A stretch of DNA of 64,000 bases from Halonatronum saccharophilum DSM 13868 (GTDB taxonomy: Bacteria > Bacillota > Halanaerobiia > Halobacteroidales > Halobacteroidaceae). A program made the position numbers and the translations under genes. Below are positions 1 to 9,323 of this stretch, piece by piece. Under the pieces are notes generated by a model. It made no database searches, had not been told where the DNA came from, and saw only the letters and a list, made by a program, of their open reading frames with translations. Position 1 is the first letter of the stretch, and every line of letters starts with the position of its first letter. The stretch spans positions 132,195 to 196,194 of the forward strand of contig NZ_KI912092.1 in the NCBI RefSeq assembly GCF_000517025.1, in the 5' to 3' direction.

Positions 1-910
1 CAACCTTCTCTAGCTGTTTCTCCATACTCTTGGCCCGCTTATGAAACTTCTCATTGTCATTCTCATCACCCCATCGCTTTAACCTTTTAATTGCTTCTTC
101 CCTCTTCTTAATCTCCTTTTGCTGATCCTTATATCTCTTTAGCTCTTCTTCATAGCGACGCTTACGCTCCTTAAGATAAAAGGAATAGTTACCAACATAG
201 TGATGGGCTCTACCACTTTTAATCTCTACTATCCTATCAATTGTGCTATCAAGAAAATAACGATCATGGGAGATAATTAATACAGTTCCTCTATAATTCT
301 TTATATAATCCTCCAACCAATTAAGGGCCAAGAAATCAAGGTGATTAGTAGGCTCATCTAATAGTAGAATATCTGGGCGGGATAGAAGTAGTTCTCCAAT
401 CTGTACTCTAGACTGCTCCCCTCCACTTAAACTACTTATCAGTTCATCTTTAAATTCTACAAGTCCCAGACCTTCTAATATCTCTTTAATTCTTGTCTTG
501 TATAGATATCCTCCTTCGTTCTCATATCGAGAGCTAATTCTTGCATACTCCTTCATATAAGAATCTATCTTCTTAGAAGACCCATCACTGCTCATCAATA
601 CCTCTAACTCCCTCATCCTCTCTTCTATCTTTAAAAGATGGGAAAATACCTTTAATAAAGACTCTTCTACCTTAGCTCCTTCTTCATAATCTCCCACCTG
701 ATCCATATAACCTATACTTAGCTTTTGACCTAGGGCTACACCACCCTTATCTGGACTTTCTAAGCCTGCCAATAGCTTGAAGACTGTTGATTTCCCCGAG
801 CCGTTGGCCCCTATTAAACCTATCTTCTCACCTAAATGAACCGTCATAGAAAAATCTTCTAACACCTCGTTAAAACCATATTTTTTATATATTCCTGAAA
901 GATTAATCAT
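1..910 (-). CDS. ABC-F family ATPase, partial (3' end beyond left edge)
   Basis: Soluble two-cassette ABC-F ATPase; family members act on the ribosome (translation factors or antibiotic protection) and not in transport. The first cassette is complete: Walker A GANGSGKS near residues 34-41, signature LSGGE near 160, Walker B with DEPTNHLD near 183, and an H-loop in ISHDRYFLD. It is followed by a charged helical linker rich in Lys, Arg and Glu. No membrane segment is present. The ATG at 908-910 has AGGAGG just upstream. The reading frame is open to base 1, so the second cassette lies outside the window. The subfamily cannot be decided from this part. Confidence 0.9.
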   Translation of the reverse strand, partial: MINLSGIYKKYGFNEVLEDFSMTVHLGEKIGLIGANGSGKSTVFKLLAGLESPDKGGVALGQKLSIGYMDQVGDYEEGAKVEESLLKVFSHLLKIEERMRELEVLMSSDGSSKKIDSYMKEYARISSRYENEGGYLYKTRIKEILEGLGLVEFKDELISSLSGGEQSRVQIGELLLSRPDILLLDEPTNHLDFLALNWLEDYIKNYRGTVLIISHDRYFLDSTIDRIVEIKSGRAHHYVGNYSFYLKERKRRYEEELKRYKDQQKEIKKREEAIKRLKRWGDENDNEKFHKRAKSMEKQLEKV

Positions 911-1054
911 CTTTATTCCTCCTTATTAAATGAGCTATGAGCTTTGTGCAAATGGTTTTTATTACGGAAGGTCTTGGTTTTTAGACCTGTAGGGTGTGCC
1001 GTGTGCTAAAACCTTGAATTGAGCTGTAAGTCATTAGACATCAGCTAAAAACTT

Positions 1055-1165
1055 AAGTTCAAAATCACTAACTCTTAACTAAGATACATGACTTCTAATC
1101 TTTTGTCTGGATCTTGTCGGCTCTTATAAGTCTTCAGTCAGAGTCTAAGTTTTTAGTTTTGATCT
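1055..1165. repeat. degenerate copy of dispersed family B repeat
   Basis: Contains the family B words CTTTTGTCTGG, ATCTTGTCGG and CTCTTATAAG, also found at 57880, 58980, 60920 and 62450. The rest of the 911-1180 gap shows no ORF that I can support; it includes short runs of GAGCTATGAGC-like words. Confidence 0.5.
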
Positions 1166-1180
1166 TTAGCAAAAGATAAA

Positions 1181-1210
1181 AAAGCTACAGGCAATATTGC
1201 CTGTAGCTTT
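1181..1210 (-). terminator. perfect hairpin, probable terminator
   Basis: A 30-nt perfect palindrome with arms AAAGCTACAGGCAAT and ATTGCCTGTAGCTTT. On the minus strand it is followed by a TTTTTT run. It would end leftward transcription that passes the hairpin at 1423-1449, before the ABC-F gene. Confidence 0.75.
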
Positions 1211-1422
1211 GGTTAAACTACTCTGTCCTTAAAGAGATACAATCTCTACTATAAAATTTAGAAACTATATTCAAACAAAGAATTTACCCCTTGCTCAATA
1301 TATATCTAAGTATAGTAAAACTCAAGAAACTTAATCATAAATTCCCTTATCTTTTATCTATTTATGTAAAGATAAAGGATTAATAATAAGCTCCTAACAG
1401 AGATATCCCTTTAAAATATAAA

Positions 1423-1449
1423 ACCACAGGCTACTTCATAACCTGTGGT
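1423..1449 (-). terminator. hairpin terminator after the small ORF
   Basis: Arms ACCACAGG (1423-1430) and CCTGTGGT (1442-1449). On the minus strand the second arm is followed by TTTATATTTT. It lies about 80 nt downstream of the stop codon of the small ORF at 1527-1655. Confidence 0.7.
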
Positions 1450-1526
1450 AAGATTCATAATAGAATATATAACTAGACATAGACTTCCCTAAATATAGGC
1501 ACAAACAAGACACCCATATATTAATT

Positions 1527-1655
1527 CTATATATAGTCCTCTAAAATCTCCAGACAGGTCATGAAGTTATCTTCAATTAGATTATTTAAAGAAGCATTAA
1601 TAACATTGCTTCTGATATTATTGATCTCTCTTGGATTAAATACTGCATTTATCAT
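1527..1655 (-). CDS. small 42-residue protein with its own promoter, function unknown
   Basis: Begins MINAVFNPREINN and ends with CLEILEDYI. It has no membrane segment and is probably helical. A sigma-70 type promoter (TTGACA, 17 nt, TATACT) sits directly upstream, AGGAAGG lies about 10 nt before the ATG, and a hairpin terminator follows, so the unit looks complete. The frame is open 14 codons upstream of the ATG to a TAA, without another usual start. The sequence faintly recalls the C-terminus of TetR regulators, so a remnant of an efflux-operon regulator is an alternative. I do not recognise it. Confidence 0.45.
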   Translation of the reverse strand: MINAVFNPREINNIRSNVINASLNNLIEDNFMTCLEILEDYI

Positions 1656-1701
1656 CTTTTCATGACCTTCCTTCCATATATTTTTAGTAATTTCTGCTTA
1701 T

Positions 1702-1730
1702 AGTATATAGTGGTTATTTTTCTCTGTCAA
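1702..1730 (-). promoter_or_regulatory. consensus sigma-70 promoter
   Basis: On the minus strand, -35 TTGACA (1725-1730), a 17-nt spacer and -10 TATACT (1702-1707). It lies just after the stop of the permease gene (1756) and fires into the small ORF at 1527-1655. Confidence 0.75.
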
Positions 1731-1755
1731 GGATTCTTTGAAATTAAGTGACATC

Positions 1756-2967
1756 TTACTCATAACTTAAAGCCTCTACCGGTTCTAACTTAGCTGCCTT
1801 GACAGCTGGATAGATTCCAAAGAACATCCCAATTACCAATGAAAAACTAAAAGCTATAATCACGGCAGGTGGTGAAATTATAAAGGGCCAATCACCAATC
1901 TTTGAAATAAGATAAGCTCCTCCATAACCTACTCCAACACCTAATATCCCTCCAATACCACTTAAGGCTAAAGATTCAATTAGAAATTGGACTAGGATAT
2001 CCTTCTTTTTTGCACCTAAAGCCTTTCTAATACCAATCTCTCTAGTTCTCTCTGTTACAGAAACTAGCATTATATTCATAATTCCAATTCCACCTACTAC
2101 TAAAGAGATAGCTGCAATACCACCAAGCATCAAACTCAATGATCTATTAATATCATTCATTGTATCTAAAATCTGATCTTGACTTGTTATTCTAACACTA
2201 CTACTATCTCCAGCATACATCTCAAAAAAATAATTAATCTGATTTACCGCCTCTGTTGCTTGATTAGAAGAATAAGTTTGAGCAATAAATCCATCAACCT
2301 CATTAGAATTTGCTATTCTATCAAGATAAGTAGTAATAGGAATATAGGCCTGATTATTAAAATCGCCCATCATTCCTCTCTCCCTATCTTCCATTATCCC
2401 AATTATTGTAAAGATAAAGGTACTATTACTTTGATTAAATCTTACGGTTCTTCCTATAGAATTATCATCTTCAAATAACTCTTGGGCCAACTCCGCCCCT
2501 AGTACTATTACATTAGCCCTATCTTCAATATCTCTACTATTAATAAATCTACCTTCTTGGGGTTGATAAATATTAATATCCTGATAAACTCCTTCAGTCC
2601 CTACTAAGTTGGCCCTTATATTATTCTCACCTTGAATAAAGAGACCTTGCCCTTGAGCATTAGCTATTATATTCTTAATAGCTGGGCTACTTTCTTGGAT
2701 ATAATCTCTCATCTCTAAGGTAAAAGAAACATTAGCATCAGAACTTACTCTACCTCCCCAACCTCTAGTGAAACCCCTATTAATATTAATCAAATTAGAT
2801 CCTAAATTAGATATCTGAGATATAATCTGCTGTTGAGATCCTGTCCCAATAGAAACGATTGTAATTACTGCACCTACTCCTATGATAATTCCTAACATCG
2901 AAAGAAAGGTTCTTAATTTATTTGCACTCAAGCCCCTAAGAGCTATATTTATCGTCTCAAAAAACAT
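1756..2967 (-). CDS. MacB-like ABC transporter permease
   Basis: Inner-membrane permease of the MacB/FtsX superfamily, 403 residues. One N-terminal membrane helix is followed by a large extracytoplasmic domain (about 45-275) and three C-terminal helices. The conserved segment ERTREIGIRKALGAKK precedes the second helix, as in MacB_PCD/FtsX proteins. It is the last gene of the efflux operon, downstream of its ATPase (3087-3752). GGAGGTGG precedes the ATG at 2965-2967. With the adaptor and TolC-like proteins it should form a tripartite pump that exports drugs, peptides or lipids; the substrate is unknown. Confidence 0.92.
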   Translation of the reverse strand: MFFETINIALRGLSANKLRTFLSMLGIIIGVGAVITIVSIGTGSQQQIISQISNLGSNLININRGFTRGWGGRVSSDANVSFTLEMRDYIQESSPAIKNIIANAQGQGLFIQGENNIRANLVGTEGVYQDINIYQPQEGRFINSRDIEDRANVIVLGAELAQELFEDDNSIGRTVRFNQSNSTFIFTIIGIMEDRERGMMGDFNNQAYIPITTYLDRIANSNEVDGFIAQTYSSNQATEAVNQINYFFEMYAGDSSSVRITSQDQILDTMNDINRSLSLMLGGIAAISLVVGGIGIMNIMLVSVTERTREIGIRKALGAKKKDILVQFLIESLALSGIGGILGVGVGYGGAYLISKIGDWPFIISPPAVIIAFSFSLVIGMFFGIYPAVKAAKLEPVEALSYE

Positions 2968-3086
2968 TTACTTACCACCTCCAAATAATTCACTTGATAA
3001 TTGATACAGAATACTTACTTAAGTGAATAAGAACCGACCATCATTATATAAGACCATATAGATATAAAATTATCAAACTCTACCCC

Positions 3087-3752
3087 TTATCCCTTAACCA
3101 ACTCTCCATCTAAAAGTCGAATCGTCCTATCTGCATGGTCGGCAATCTCGTCTGAGTGAGTAACTAAGACAATTGTATGACCTTGGTCGTTTAATTGATG
3201 AAACAACTCCATAATCTCATCCCCAGTCTTAGAATCGAGATTTCCCGTTGGCTCATCTGCTAGAATTAAAGAGGGATTATTAACCAAAGCTCTAGCAACA
3301 GCAACTCTCTGCTTTTGACCACCAGATATCTCATTTGGATGATGATCAAGACGATGTCCTAAACCAACCTTAGTTAATACATCTGTTGCAATCTTTCTTC
3401 TTTTCTTTCTGCCTACCCCAGCATAAATTAAAGGTACCTCTACATTATGGAGTATAGATGTCTTAGCTAAAAGATTAAATTGTTGAAATACAAAACCTAT
3501 CTTCTTATTACGAATTTCAGCAAGACCATTGTCATCAAACCCACTGACATCCTTGCCATCTAAAAGATAACTCCCTGATGTAGGATGATCTAAGCAACCT
3601 AGAAGATGCATCATGGTAGATTTTCCGGAACCACTTGGCCCCATTATTGCTACCATCTCACCATCATCAATCCTAAAAGAGACTCCTTTTAAAGCCTCAA
3701 CCTCTATTAGTCCACTATTATAGACCTTTCTTAACTCATTTACCTCAAGCAT
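3087..3752 (-). CDS. MacB/LolD-type ABC transporter ATP-binding protein
   Basis: Cytoplasmic ATPase of 221 residues that powers the permease at 1756-2967. Walker [10 protein letters not shown] lies at residues 38-46; the signature SGGQKQR, Walker [13 protein letters not shown] and the H-loop THS follow in order. The FQQFNLL Q-loop and the TGNLDSKTG segment are typical of the MacB/LolD/FtsE branch. The start ATG overlaps the adaptor stop by one base (TAATG), so the two are translationally coupled; AGGAGG lies upstream. Confidence 0.93.
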   Translation of the reverse strand: MLEVNELRKVYNSGLIEVEALKGVSFRIDDGEMVAIMGPSGSGKSTMMHLLGCLDHPTSGSYLLDGKDVSGFDDNGLAEIRNKKIGFVFQQFNLLAKTSILHNVEVPLIYAGVGRKKRRKIATDVLTKVGLGHRLDHHPNEISGGQKQRVAVARALVNNPSLILADEPTGNLDSKTGDEIMELFHQLNDQGHTIVLVTHSDEIADHADRTIRLLDGELVKG

Positions 3753-4768
3753 TAAAACCTCATACCTCCTCTAGGGACTCTCCCTTCTACATTTTGAACC
3801 TCAATAGAATAGCTATAAGCATTAACTAAAATTTGATCTCCTTGATCTAACCCTTCTTCAACAACAATTCTCATCCCATTACTTATCCCAGTCTTAACAT
3901 TGACTGGCTTCATCTTTCCATCAATTACTTTAACTACTTTCTCTTCTCTACCCTCTCTAAATATAGCTGTAATTGGAACCACTATCTTATTCTCAACCCT
4001 TTCAACAATTACCTCTGCCTCTGCAGAAAAATTTGGCCTAACTGCTTTAACCCCTTCTTCTATCAAAATAGTAACTGGTAAAGTAACCACCCCACTATTA
4101 TTCTTTCCTACCTGTGAAATTTTAACAACCTCCCCTTCCAATCTTCTAGATGATAACGAAGGTATATTAACTCTAGCCCGTTGGCCCAATTCTATCTCTC
4201 CACTTTGGCCCTCACCAACCTCAATCTCTAATTTAAATGCTCTATTATCTATTACCTCTAACAAGAGATTTCCTGATCTGATCTGCTCACCCTCCTCTAC
4301 CTCTACCCTTGTCACTACACCAGAGAAGGGGGCCTTAATATCGGTCTCCCTTAAATCTCTTTGGGCAACTCTTAAATTCAATTCAGCCTCATCAATCTCA
4401 GATCTTAACCCATTAATTAAAGCCCTCTCATAATTATTTTGAGCTTTAAAGTAATCTAATCTCTCTCTATCATTACTCATCCTAATCAATAAGTCATCTA
4501 CTTCTACCCTATCTCCTTCTTTTACATTGATCTCTTCTACTATATTATCATTGTTTAAAGAGAACTCTCTTACCCTAACCGGCTGGAGGTGACCACTACC
4601 TAAGATAACCCTCTCTAAATCTCCTCTCTCAACCTCCACTAAGTTACTGCTGCTAAGACTATTTGTAGAGGATAAATCCTCTCTCCTCGTCCTAGACCTA
4701 TTCCAAATAAAAAGACTAGAACCTAAAATTAATACTATTAATAAAGATATAACAACCCTCTTTCTCAC
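3752..4768 (-). CDS. MacA-like efflux adaptor (HlyD / RND adaptor family)
   Basis: Periplasmic adaptor linking the MacB-like permease to the outer-membrane channel; 338 residues. An N-terminal membrane anchor (about 5-24) is followed by a lipoyl/biotinyl-like half domain ([16 protein letters not shown]), an unusually short coiled-coil hairpin (about 105-145), the second lipoyl half ([19 protein letters not shown]) and beta-barrel domains. The start is GTG at 4766-4768, preceded by GAGGAGG at normal spacing. The short hairpin suggests a shorter periplasmic span than in E. coli MacA (inference). Confidence 0.9.
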   Translation of the reverse strand: MRKRVVISLLIVLILGSSLFIWNRSRTRREDLSSTNSLSSSNLVEVERGDLERVILGSGHLQPVRVREFSLNNDNIVEEINVKEGDRVEVDDLLIRMSNDRERLDYFKAQNNYERALINGLRSEIDEAELNLRVAQRDLRETDIKAPFSGVVTRVEVEEGEQIRSGNLLLEVIDNRAFKLEIEVGEGQSGEIELGQRARVNIPSLSSRRLEGEVVKISQVGKNNSGVVTLPVTILIEEGVKAVRPNFSAEAEVIVERVENKIVVPITAIFREGREEKVVKVIDGKMKPVNVKTGISNGMRIVVEEGLDQGDQILVNAYSYSIEVQNVEGRVPRGGMRF

Positions 4769-4800
4769 CTTAATTCCTCCTCTTTGAAAATTCGATTTGT

Positions 4801-4829
4801 ACAGTAATAAAGTTTCGCGTTATTACTCC
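4801..4829. repeat. solo AATAAAG/TTATT hairpin between adaptor and TolC genes
   Basis: GTAATAA and TTATTAC arms around a 9-nt loop. The sequence resembles the AATAAAGC-n-GCTTTATT hairpins found beside heptamer arrays at 46634, 51353, 55350 and 57320, but no array is present here. It lies in the 61-nt gap before the TolC-like stop codon and may lower expression of the distal operon genes. Confidence 0.4.
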
Positions 4830-6197
4830 CTAAAATAACCCCAAAGCCTCCAATAATCTTAACTTGCTTATTAGCAATCTATCCTCTGCTTCCTTAAAGC
4901 TTAAACGAGCTTCTTCTAAAGCCTTCCTTTTCTCTTCATAAGTAACTTCATTAATTAACCCTCTCTCCAGCCTCTGTCTTGCTGCCATCTCTTCTAGGTT
5001 GGCCCTGTCTAATCTAAGATCTCTCTGCTTTAAATTCATCTGACTTAATTCAATATCATTGATTAAAGTATCTAAATCTAATTCTAATCTTTCAATTATC
5101 TCCCTATAGTTTCGCTCCAACTCGTTAGACTGTAACTCAAAATCTTCCTCTTCTAATTTCCTCTGACCACCATCAAAAATATTATAAGTGACATTAATTC
5201 TCGCACTCCAGTCATCTCTTAAAGAATCATAGCTTCCATTTAAACTTACTCCTAAATTATTATTTACTTTACTCCACTGAAAATCATATTCTAAGAGTTT
5301 TTGACTATTCTTATTTCTAAAAAATTCACTATTATTTTCCATTATGCTCTCTAATAAATTGCTTCTATCCTCTAAGTTAAAATCTAAACCTTCTAATAGC
5401 CCTTCCATCTCTTTAAAGGAATCTTTTCTAGCATCTAAAGATAACAATAACTCTCCTTCTATCCTAAGTTCGTTATAAAAGATTCTTCTTCTTTGTTCAT
5501 AATTATTCTTTCGCTCTCTAAGGCTATACTCTCCTTCCATTAACTGAATTCGAGCCGTTAAGATTTCTTCTTCTCCAGCCTCTCCTATTTTCTGCCGAGC
5601 TAAAGTCTTATCTAGGTTATCTCGGGCCAACACTTCCTGTTCTCTATCTAATTCAACTCTCTTCTTTAAATATATCAGATCAAAATAACCCTCCAACCAA
5701 TAGATTAACTTTCTACTTATTTCTTGATCTAAACTTCTCTTAGCCTCCTCTAACCTATACTCCAAAGTGATTAATCTCTTCTCTTCACCACTTGGAATTC
5801 TAGGATAAATATCTCGACTTAAATTAAATTTAAAGCCTAACTCATTAGAAAGCCCTTCAAAGACATCCCTTTCTTCTATATAAACCTCTGGTCTTAACCT
5901 TAATCCTCCTAGATAAGATCTATCTCCGCCAAGGGATAAATTTAAATTAGCATCATCTGAACTATTAACCCCACTAGATCCACTTAGATCAACTTGCCAA
6001 TTAAGATCTGCCTTTACCTTTTCTATATCTCGTTCTATCTTTTCAACCTCTTCTCTCGCTCTAATAATATCGCTATTTGTCTCTAATGCACCTTCAACAA
6101 CCTGTTGAAAAGTTATCTCAGAGGCCCAAGATTTATTGGTAAAGAAGAGAAGGGATATCAAAACTAATAAAAGTAACCTACTCCCCTTAAAATTCAT
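4830..6197 (-). CDS. TolC-like outer membrane efflux protein
   Basis: OEP-family channel of 455 residues. A signal peptide (to about residue 26, ending near NKSWAS) is followed by long coiled-coil helices and short beta-strand segments such as WSARINVTYNIFDGG, typical of TolC-family repeats. ATG at 6195-6197 is chosen because GAGGTG lies 7 nt upstream. The start overlaps the 3' end of the second TolC-like gene. Its presence implies an outer membrane. Confidence 0.85.
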   Translation of the reverse strand: MNFKGSRLLLLVLISLLFFTNKSWASEITFQQVVEGALETNSDIIRAREEVEKIERDIEKVKADLNWQVDLSGSSGVNSSDDANLNLSLGGDRSYLGGLRLRPEVYIEERDVFEGLSNELGFKFNLSRDIYPRIPSGEEKRLITLEYRLEEAKRSLDQEISRKLIYWLEGYFDLIYLKKRVELDREQEVLARDNLDKTLARQKIGEAGEEEILTARIQLMEGEYSLRERKNNYEQRRRIFYNELRIEGELLLSLDARKDSFKEMEGLLEGLDFNLEDRSNLLESIMENNSEFFRNKNSQKLLEYDFQWSKVNNNLGVSLNGSYDSLRDDWSARINVTYNIFDGGQRKLEEEDFELQSNELERNYREIIERLELDLDTLINDIELSQMNLKQRDLRLDRANLEEMAARQRLERGLINEVTYEEKRKALEEARLSFKEAEDRLLISKLRLLEALGLF

Positions 6198-7254
6198 CAA
6201 TTAACACCTCTACTTTCCATCCCATCTCCTCTTTGATCTCTAATTTACTTATATAATAATTAAGAACAGCTCTTTGATAGCTCTGTTTAGCTTGTAATAC
6301 TTCTATCTGAGCCAACAGAAGGTCTTCTGTACTTCTTAGCCCCTTCTCTTCCTCTCTAAAGACTAAACTCTCTCTATCTCTAAGTTCTTTTAAATTACTT
6401 GCTGACATCTCTAGCTCCTTTACCCTTTCTATAAAATTATAGTATTCACCCTCTAAAGAGGCCCTCAAATCTCTTTCAAATACCTCTCTTTGCATTCTAG
6501 CAATCTCCAAGCTATTCTCTCGAATCTTTAGATCAAGTCTTGGCATATCCCTTAACTTAGCATCCTCAAACTCAATCTCCGATAACCTTAATCTATCACC
6601 TCTTAATTGTAAAAGAAGGTTATTATTCAAAGCCTCTTCCAAAAATTCATCCTTGCTTATCTCAAAGGTCTCTCCTACGCTTAAAAGATCTAATTTAATC
6701 TTACTTTCATCAAGATTAAGTGAGGTTTTAAAAATCCTCTCTCTTTCACGCAAATCCCTTTTAGCTCTATCTAAATTAAAGAGTACATTATTATAGGAAT
6801 TTCTCCTACTTAACAGCTCCAGCTGATTCTTATACCCTCTATCAGCCTCTTGTTCATCCCTAGCTAATCTAAACTCTTCGATCTCAAATTGCATCTTCCT
6901 AACCTGAAGATCTAATTGAGCCAAATTAAGATCAGAATACTGACTTAAAATCTCCTTAATCAGACCTACCTCTTTCCTATAATAATTATCTTCAGCCTCA
7001 ATAAAATTTAATCTCGCCTCCCAATCAAAAGAATCTGATTGACGCAAAAGATTATTACCCTGACTCTTCTCGTAATCGATCATAGCATTCTCTAACTCCA
7101 ACCTAGCAATATGTACATCAATGCTATCCTCTAACATCAACTCTATTGCTTCTCTAACCTCTATACTCTGCTCAGCTCCAACCACAGCTACTCTACTAAC
7201 AAGAATCAACACCGAAGAAATCACCAGCATTTTAAAATTTAATTTAACCTTCAC
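6187..7254 (-). CDS. second TolC-like outer membrane protein, shorter
   Basis: First gene of the efflux operon, 355 residues from GTG at 7252-7254 (AAGGAGG about 7 nt upstream). It has an N-terminal signal sequence (about 5-26) and then almost wholly alpha-helical, Glu/Leu/Arg-rich sequence with OEP-like heptads. It is about 100 residues shorter than its neighbour and shows few clear beta strands, so it may be a divergent OEP paralog or form a mixed trimer with the 455-residue protein. The 11-nt overlap with the next gene indicates coupled translation. Confidence 0.7.
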   Translation of the reverse strand: MKVKLNFKMLVISSVLILVSRVAVVGAEQSIEVREAIELMLEDSIDVHIARLELENAMIDYEKSQGNNLLRQSDSFDWEARLNFIEAEDNYYRKEVGLIKEILSQYSDLNLAQLDLQVRKMQFEIEEFRLARDEQEADRGYKNQLELLSRRNSYNNVLFNLDRAKRDLRERERIFKTSLNLDESKIKLDLLSVGETFEISKDEFLEEALNNNLLLQLRGDRLRLSEIEFEDAKLRDMPRLDLKIRENSLEIARMQREVFERDLRASLEGEYYNFIERVKELEMSASNLKELRDRESLVFREEEKGLRSTEDLLLAQIEVLQAKQSYQRAVLNYYISKLEIKEEMGWKVEVLIDEF

Positions 7255-7440
7255 TTCCAAACCTCCTTAGTTTTTACTACTTAATATTTTAACACACTAA
7301 CTTAAAATTAGCCTTAAATAAAGATAAAAATTAGATCAAAATCTAAATCACTGAAAACTTTAACTTCTTTAGCTGATAGCTGGTTGCACAAATTTCAATT
7401 ATATTACTATTATACCAGATAAATTTATAACACAAATTAT

Positions 7441-7480
7441 AAAGATCCAGTTAATGAATATATTCATTAACTGGATCTTT
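7441..7480 (-). terminator. 40-nt perfect palindrome, terminator of the Cache chemoreceptor gene
   Basis: Arms AAAGATCCAGTTAATGAATA and its exact complement, 15 nt downstream of the chemoreceptor stop codon at 7496. A T-rich tract follows on the minus strand. Confidence 0.8.
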
Positions 7481-7495
7481 ACTTATGCTAAAACT

Positions 7496-9145
7496 TTATA
7501 ACTTGAACTCTTTTACCAAATCTTGCAGCTTTTGCGCCATAGTTGCTAGCTCTTGTGATGATTTACTTATCTCATCAGACATACCTTTAATATCCTGTGA
7601 AGAACTTGCCACTCTATCACTACTTTGGGCCAAATCATTAGAAGCTCTAGCAGTCTGCTCAATTTGAGCTGAAGTCTCTTCTATAGACTCTTGAATTTCT
7701 TCAAAGACCTCTCCAGTTCTTTGTGCTATCTCCTTACCCTCTACTGCTCTATCCTCAGCCTTTCTCACCGATTCGATACCCTTGGCAGAATTTTTCTGTG
7801 TCTCACTTACTAAATTGCCGATTTCATCAGTTGCCTTTGCTGTCTCTTCTGCTAATTCTCTAATCTCATCAGCTACTACTGCAAATCCTTTACCATGCTC
7901 TCCAGCCCTTGCTGCTTCTATTGCTGCATTTAAAGCTAGCAAATTAGTCTGCTCTGCTATGCTGGTAATCAATTCGACTATCTTACCAATCTCCTTTGAG
8001 CTACTATCTAAATCATTAATAACTTCTACCGTCTCCTTAACTGACTCATTAATAACCTCAATACTACTAATAGTTTCTCTAATATTCTGACTTCCTAAAT
8101 CGACTTGAGAATTGGCCTCTTGAGAAAAGGAGGCTACCTCCTGGGAACTTGCCGATATCTGCTCAATCCCTGCTGACATATTCTCAATCAAAGCATTACT
8201 CTCCTCTATAGTTGCATTTCCTTCCTCTGCTGATGCAGATAATTCTTCACTATAAGCTGATAAATTCTCTATATTATTATTAAGGTTTTTAATTATATTT
8301 CTTTGATTGTCAATGGCCTTATTAAAATTAATAGCAAATTGACCCAATTCATCTCTACTCTTAACCTTTAATTTCTTACTCAAATCACCACTAGCTAAAC
8401 TATTGACTCCTTTTAATATCCTTTTAAGCTCTTTGGTTAAATAGTCAGAAAATTTCAAAACTAATAAACTTGTAATAACAATTACTATAACAAAAGTTAT
8501 AAAAATAGCTCTTAAGATCCTTCTTTGATTTGAAATCATACCCTCACTAGCAGAACCTACATTTGATTCTATAAAAGTATAGTAACTTCCTGTACCTATA
8601 TACCAATCCGTCCCTGGTATTTCTTTTACATAACTAAATTTAGTTTCCACTTCTCCAATCTCCGGGTTTAAGTATCCATAATCTACAAACCCTTGTCCCT
8701 CTTCTTCAATAGTCTTTGTAAACTCTCTTATAATATATTTACCTTCTGGATCCTGTAGATCCCAACGATTTTGGCCCTGAATCTCTGGTTGTGGAGGTAA
8801 TGCAATGGTATCTCCATCAAGGTTATATATGAAGAAATATCCATCTTCATCAAACCAAGCATTATTGTTTATACTTATAATATATTCCTGTAAATCTTTT
8901 TCTGATAAATCCCCTTGCTTTTTTTGATATAAATCCCCTATAGCATTTGCCATTGTTATCGTAAGGTGCTCTACTCTCAATTTGTCATTTTCTGTTAATA
9001 CCCCTCTTATATCCTCAACACTTTTTTCTTCCAATACGTTAAATTGGTACCAAATAACACCAAAGAGCATCAATAATGAAACTAATACACTTCCACCAAC
9101 CAAAAAAACAGTCTTAACTTTTATACTCATATCTTTTATATTCAT
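7496..9145 (-). CDS. methyl-accepting chemotaxis protein with sCache_2-type sensor
   Basis: Membrane chemoreceptor of 549 residues. TM1 (about 10-32) is followed by a periplasmic single-Cache domain (about 45-195, with [14 protein letters not shown] and a [10 protein letters not shown] end typical of the family), TM2 (about 207-228), HAMP, and the cytoplasmic signalling domain with the conserved tip ERTN-like segment [19 protein letters not shown]. The start is ATG at 9143-9145, where GGAGGG lies upstream; an in-frame ATG 24 nt earlier has no ribosome binding site. The signalling half is nearly the same as in the neighbour at 9324-10691. It probably senses a small organic acid (inference). 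Confidence 0.92.
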   Translation of the reverse strand: MNIKDMSIKVKTVFLVGGSVLVSLLMLFGVIWYQFNVLEEKSVEDIRGVLTENDKLRVEHLTITMANAIGDLYQKKQGDLSEKDLQEYIISINNNAWFDEDGYFFIYNLDGDTIALPPQPEIQGQNRWDLQDPEGKYIIREFTKTIEEEGQGFVDYGYLNPEIGEVETKFSYVKEIPGTDWYIGTGSYYTFIESNVGSASEGMISNQRRILRAIFITFVIVIVITSLLVLKFSDYLTKELKRILKGVNSLASGDLSKKLKVKSRDELGQFAINFNKAIDNQRNIIKNLNNNIENLSAYSEELSASAEEGNATIEESNALIENMSAGIEQISASSQEVASFSQEANSQVDLGSQNIRETISSIEVINESVKETVEVINDLDSSSKEIGKIVELITSIAEQTNLLALNAAIEAARAGEHGKGFAVVADEIRELAEETAKATDEIGNLVSETQKNSAKGIESVRKAEDRAVEGKEIAQRTGEVFEEIQESIEETSAQIEQTARASNDLAQSSDRVASSSQDIKGMSDEISKSSQELATMAQKLQDLVKEFKL

Positions 9146-9267
9146 AACACCCCACCCTCCATATACCATAATTAAAAATAAAACTATATTATATTATTTC
9201 GACAAAAAATAATATAATCCTTCATTTGATATTTTATCATTCCCTGTGCTTTATTGTATTTTCAATG

Positions 9268-9317
9268 AAAAAGATGGGCTTGAAAATCTTTTAAAAGATC
9301 CTCAAGCCCATCTTTTT
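9268..9317 (-). terminator. hairpin terminator of the six-helix chemoreceptor gene
   Basis: Arms AAAGATGGGCTTGA and TCAAGCCCATCTTT around an A/T-rich loop, 7 nt downstream of the stop codon at 9324. A/T runs on both sides allow it to work in both directions. Confidence 0.85.
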
Positions 9318-9323
9318 TATTTA

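Noticed and set aside
3900..4433. Long plus-strand open frames opposite real genes (for example 177 codons here, 142 codons at 62865)
   Set aside because: They are antisense shadows of well-identified minus-strand proteins and lack ribosome binding sites.
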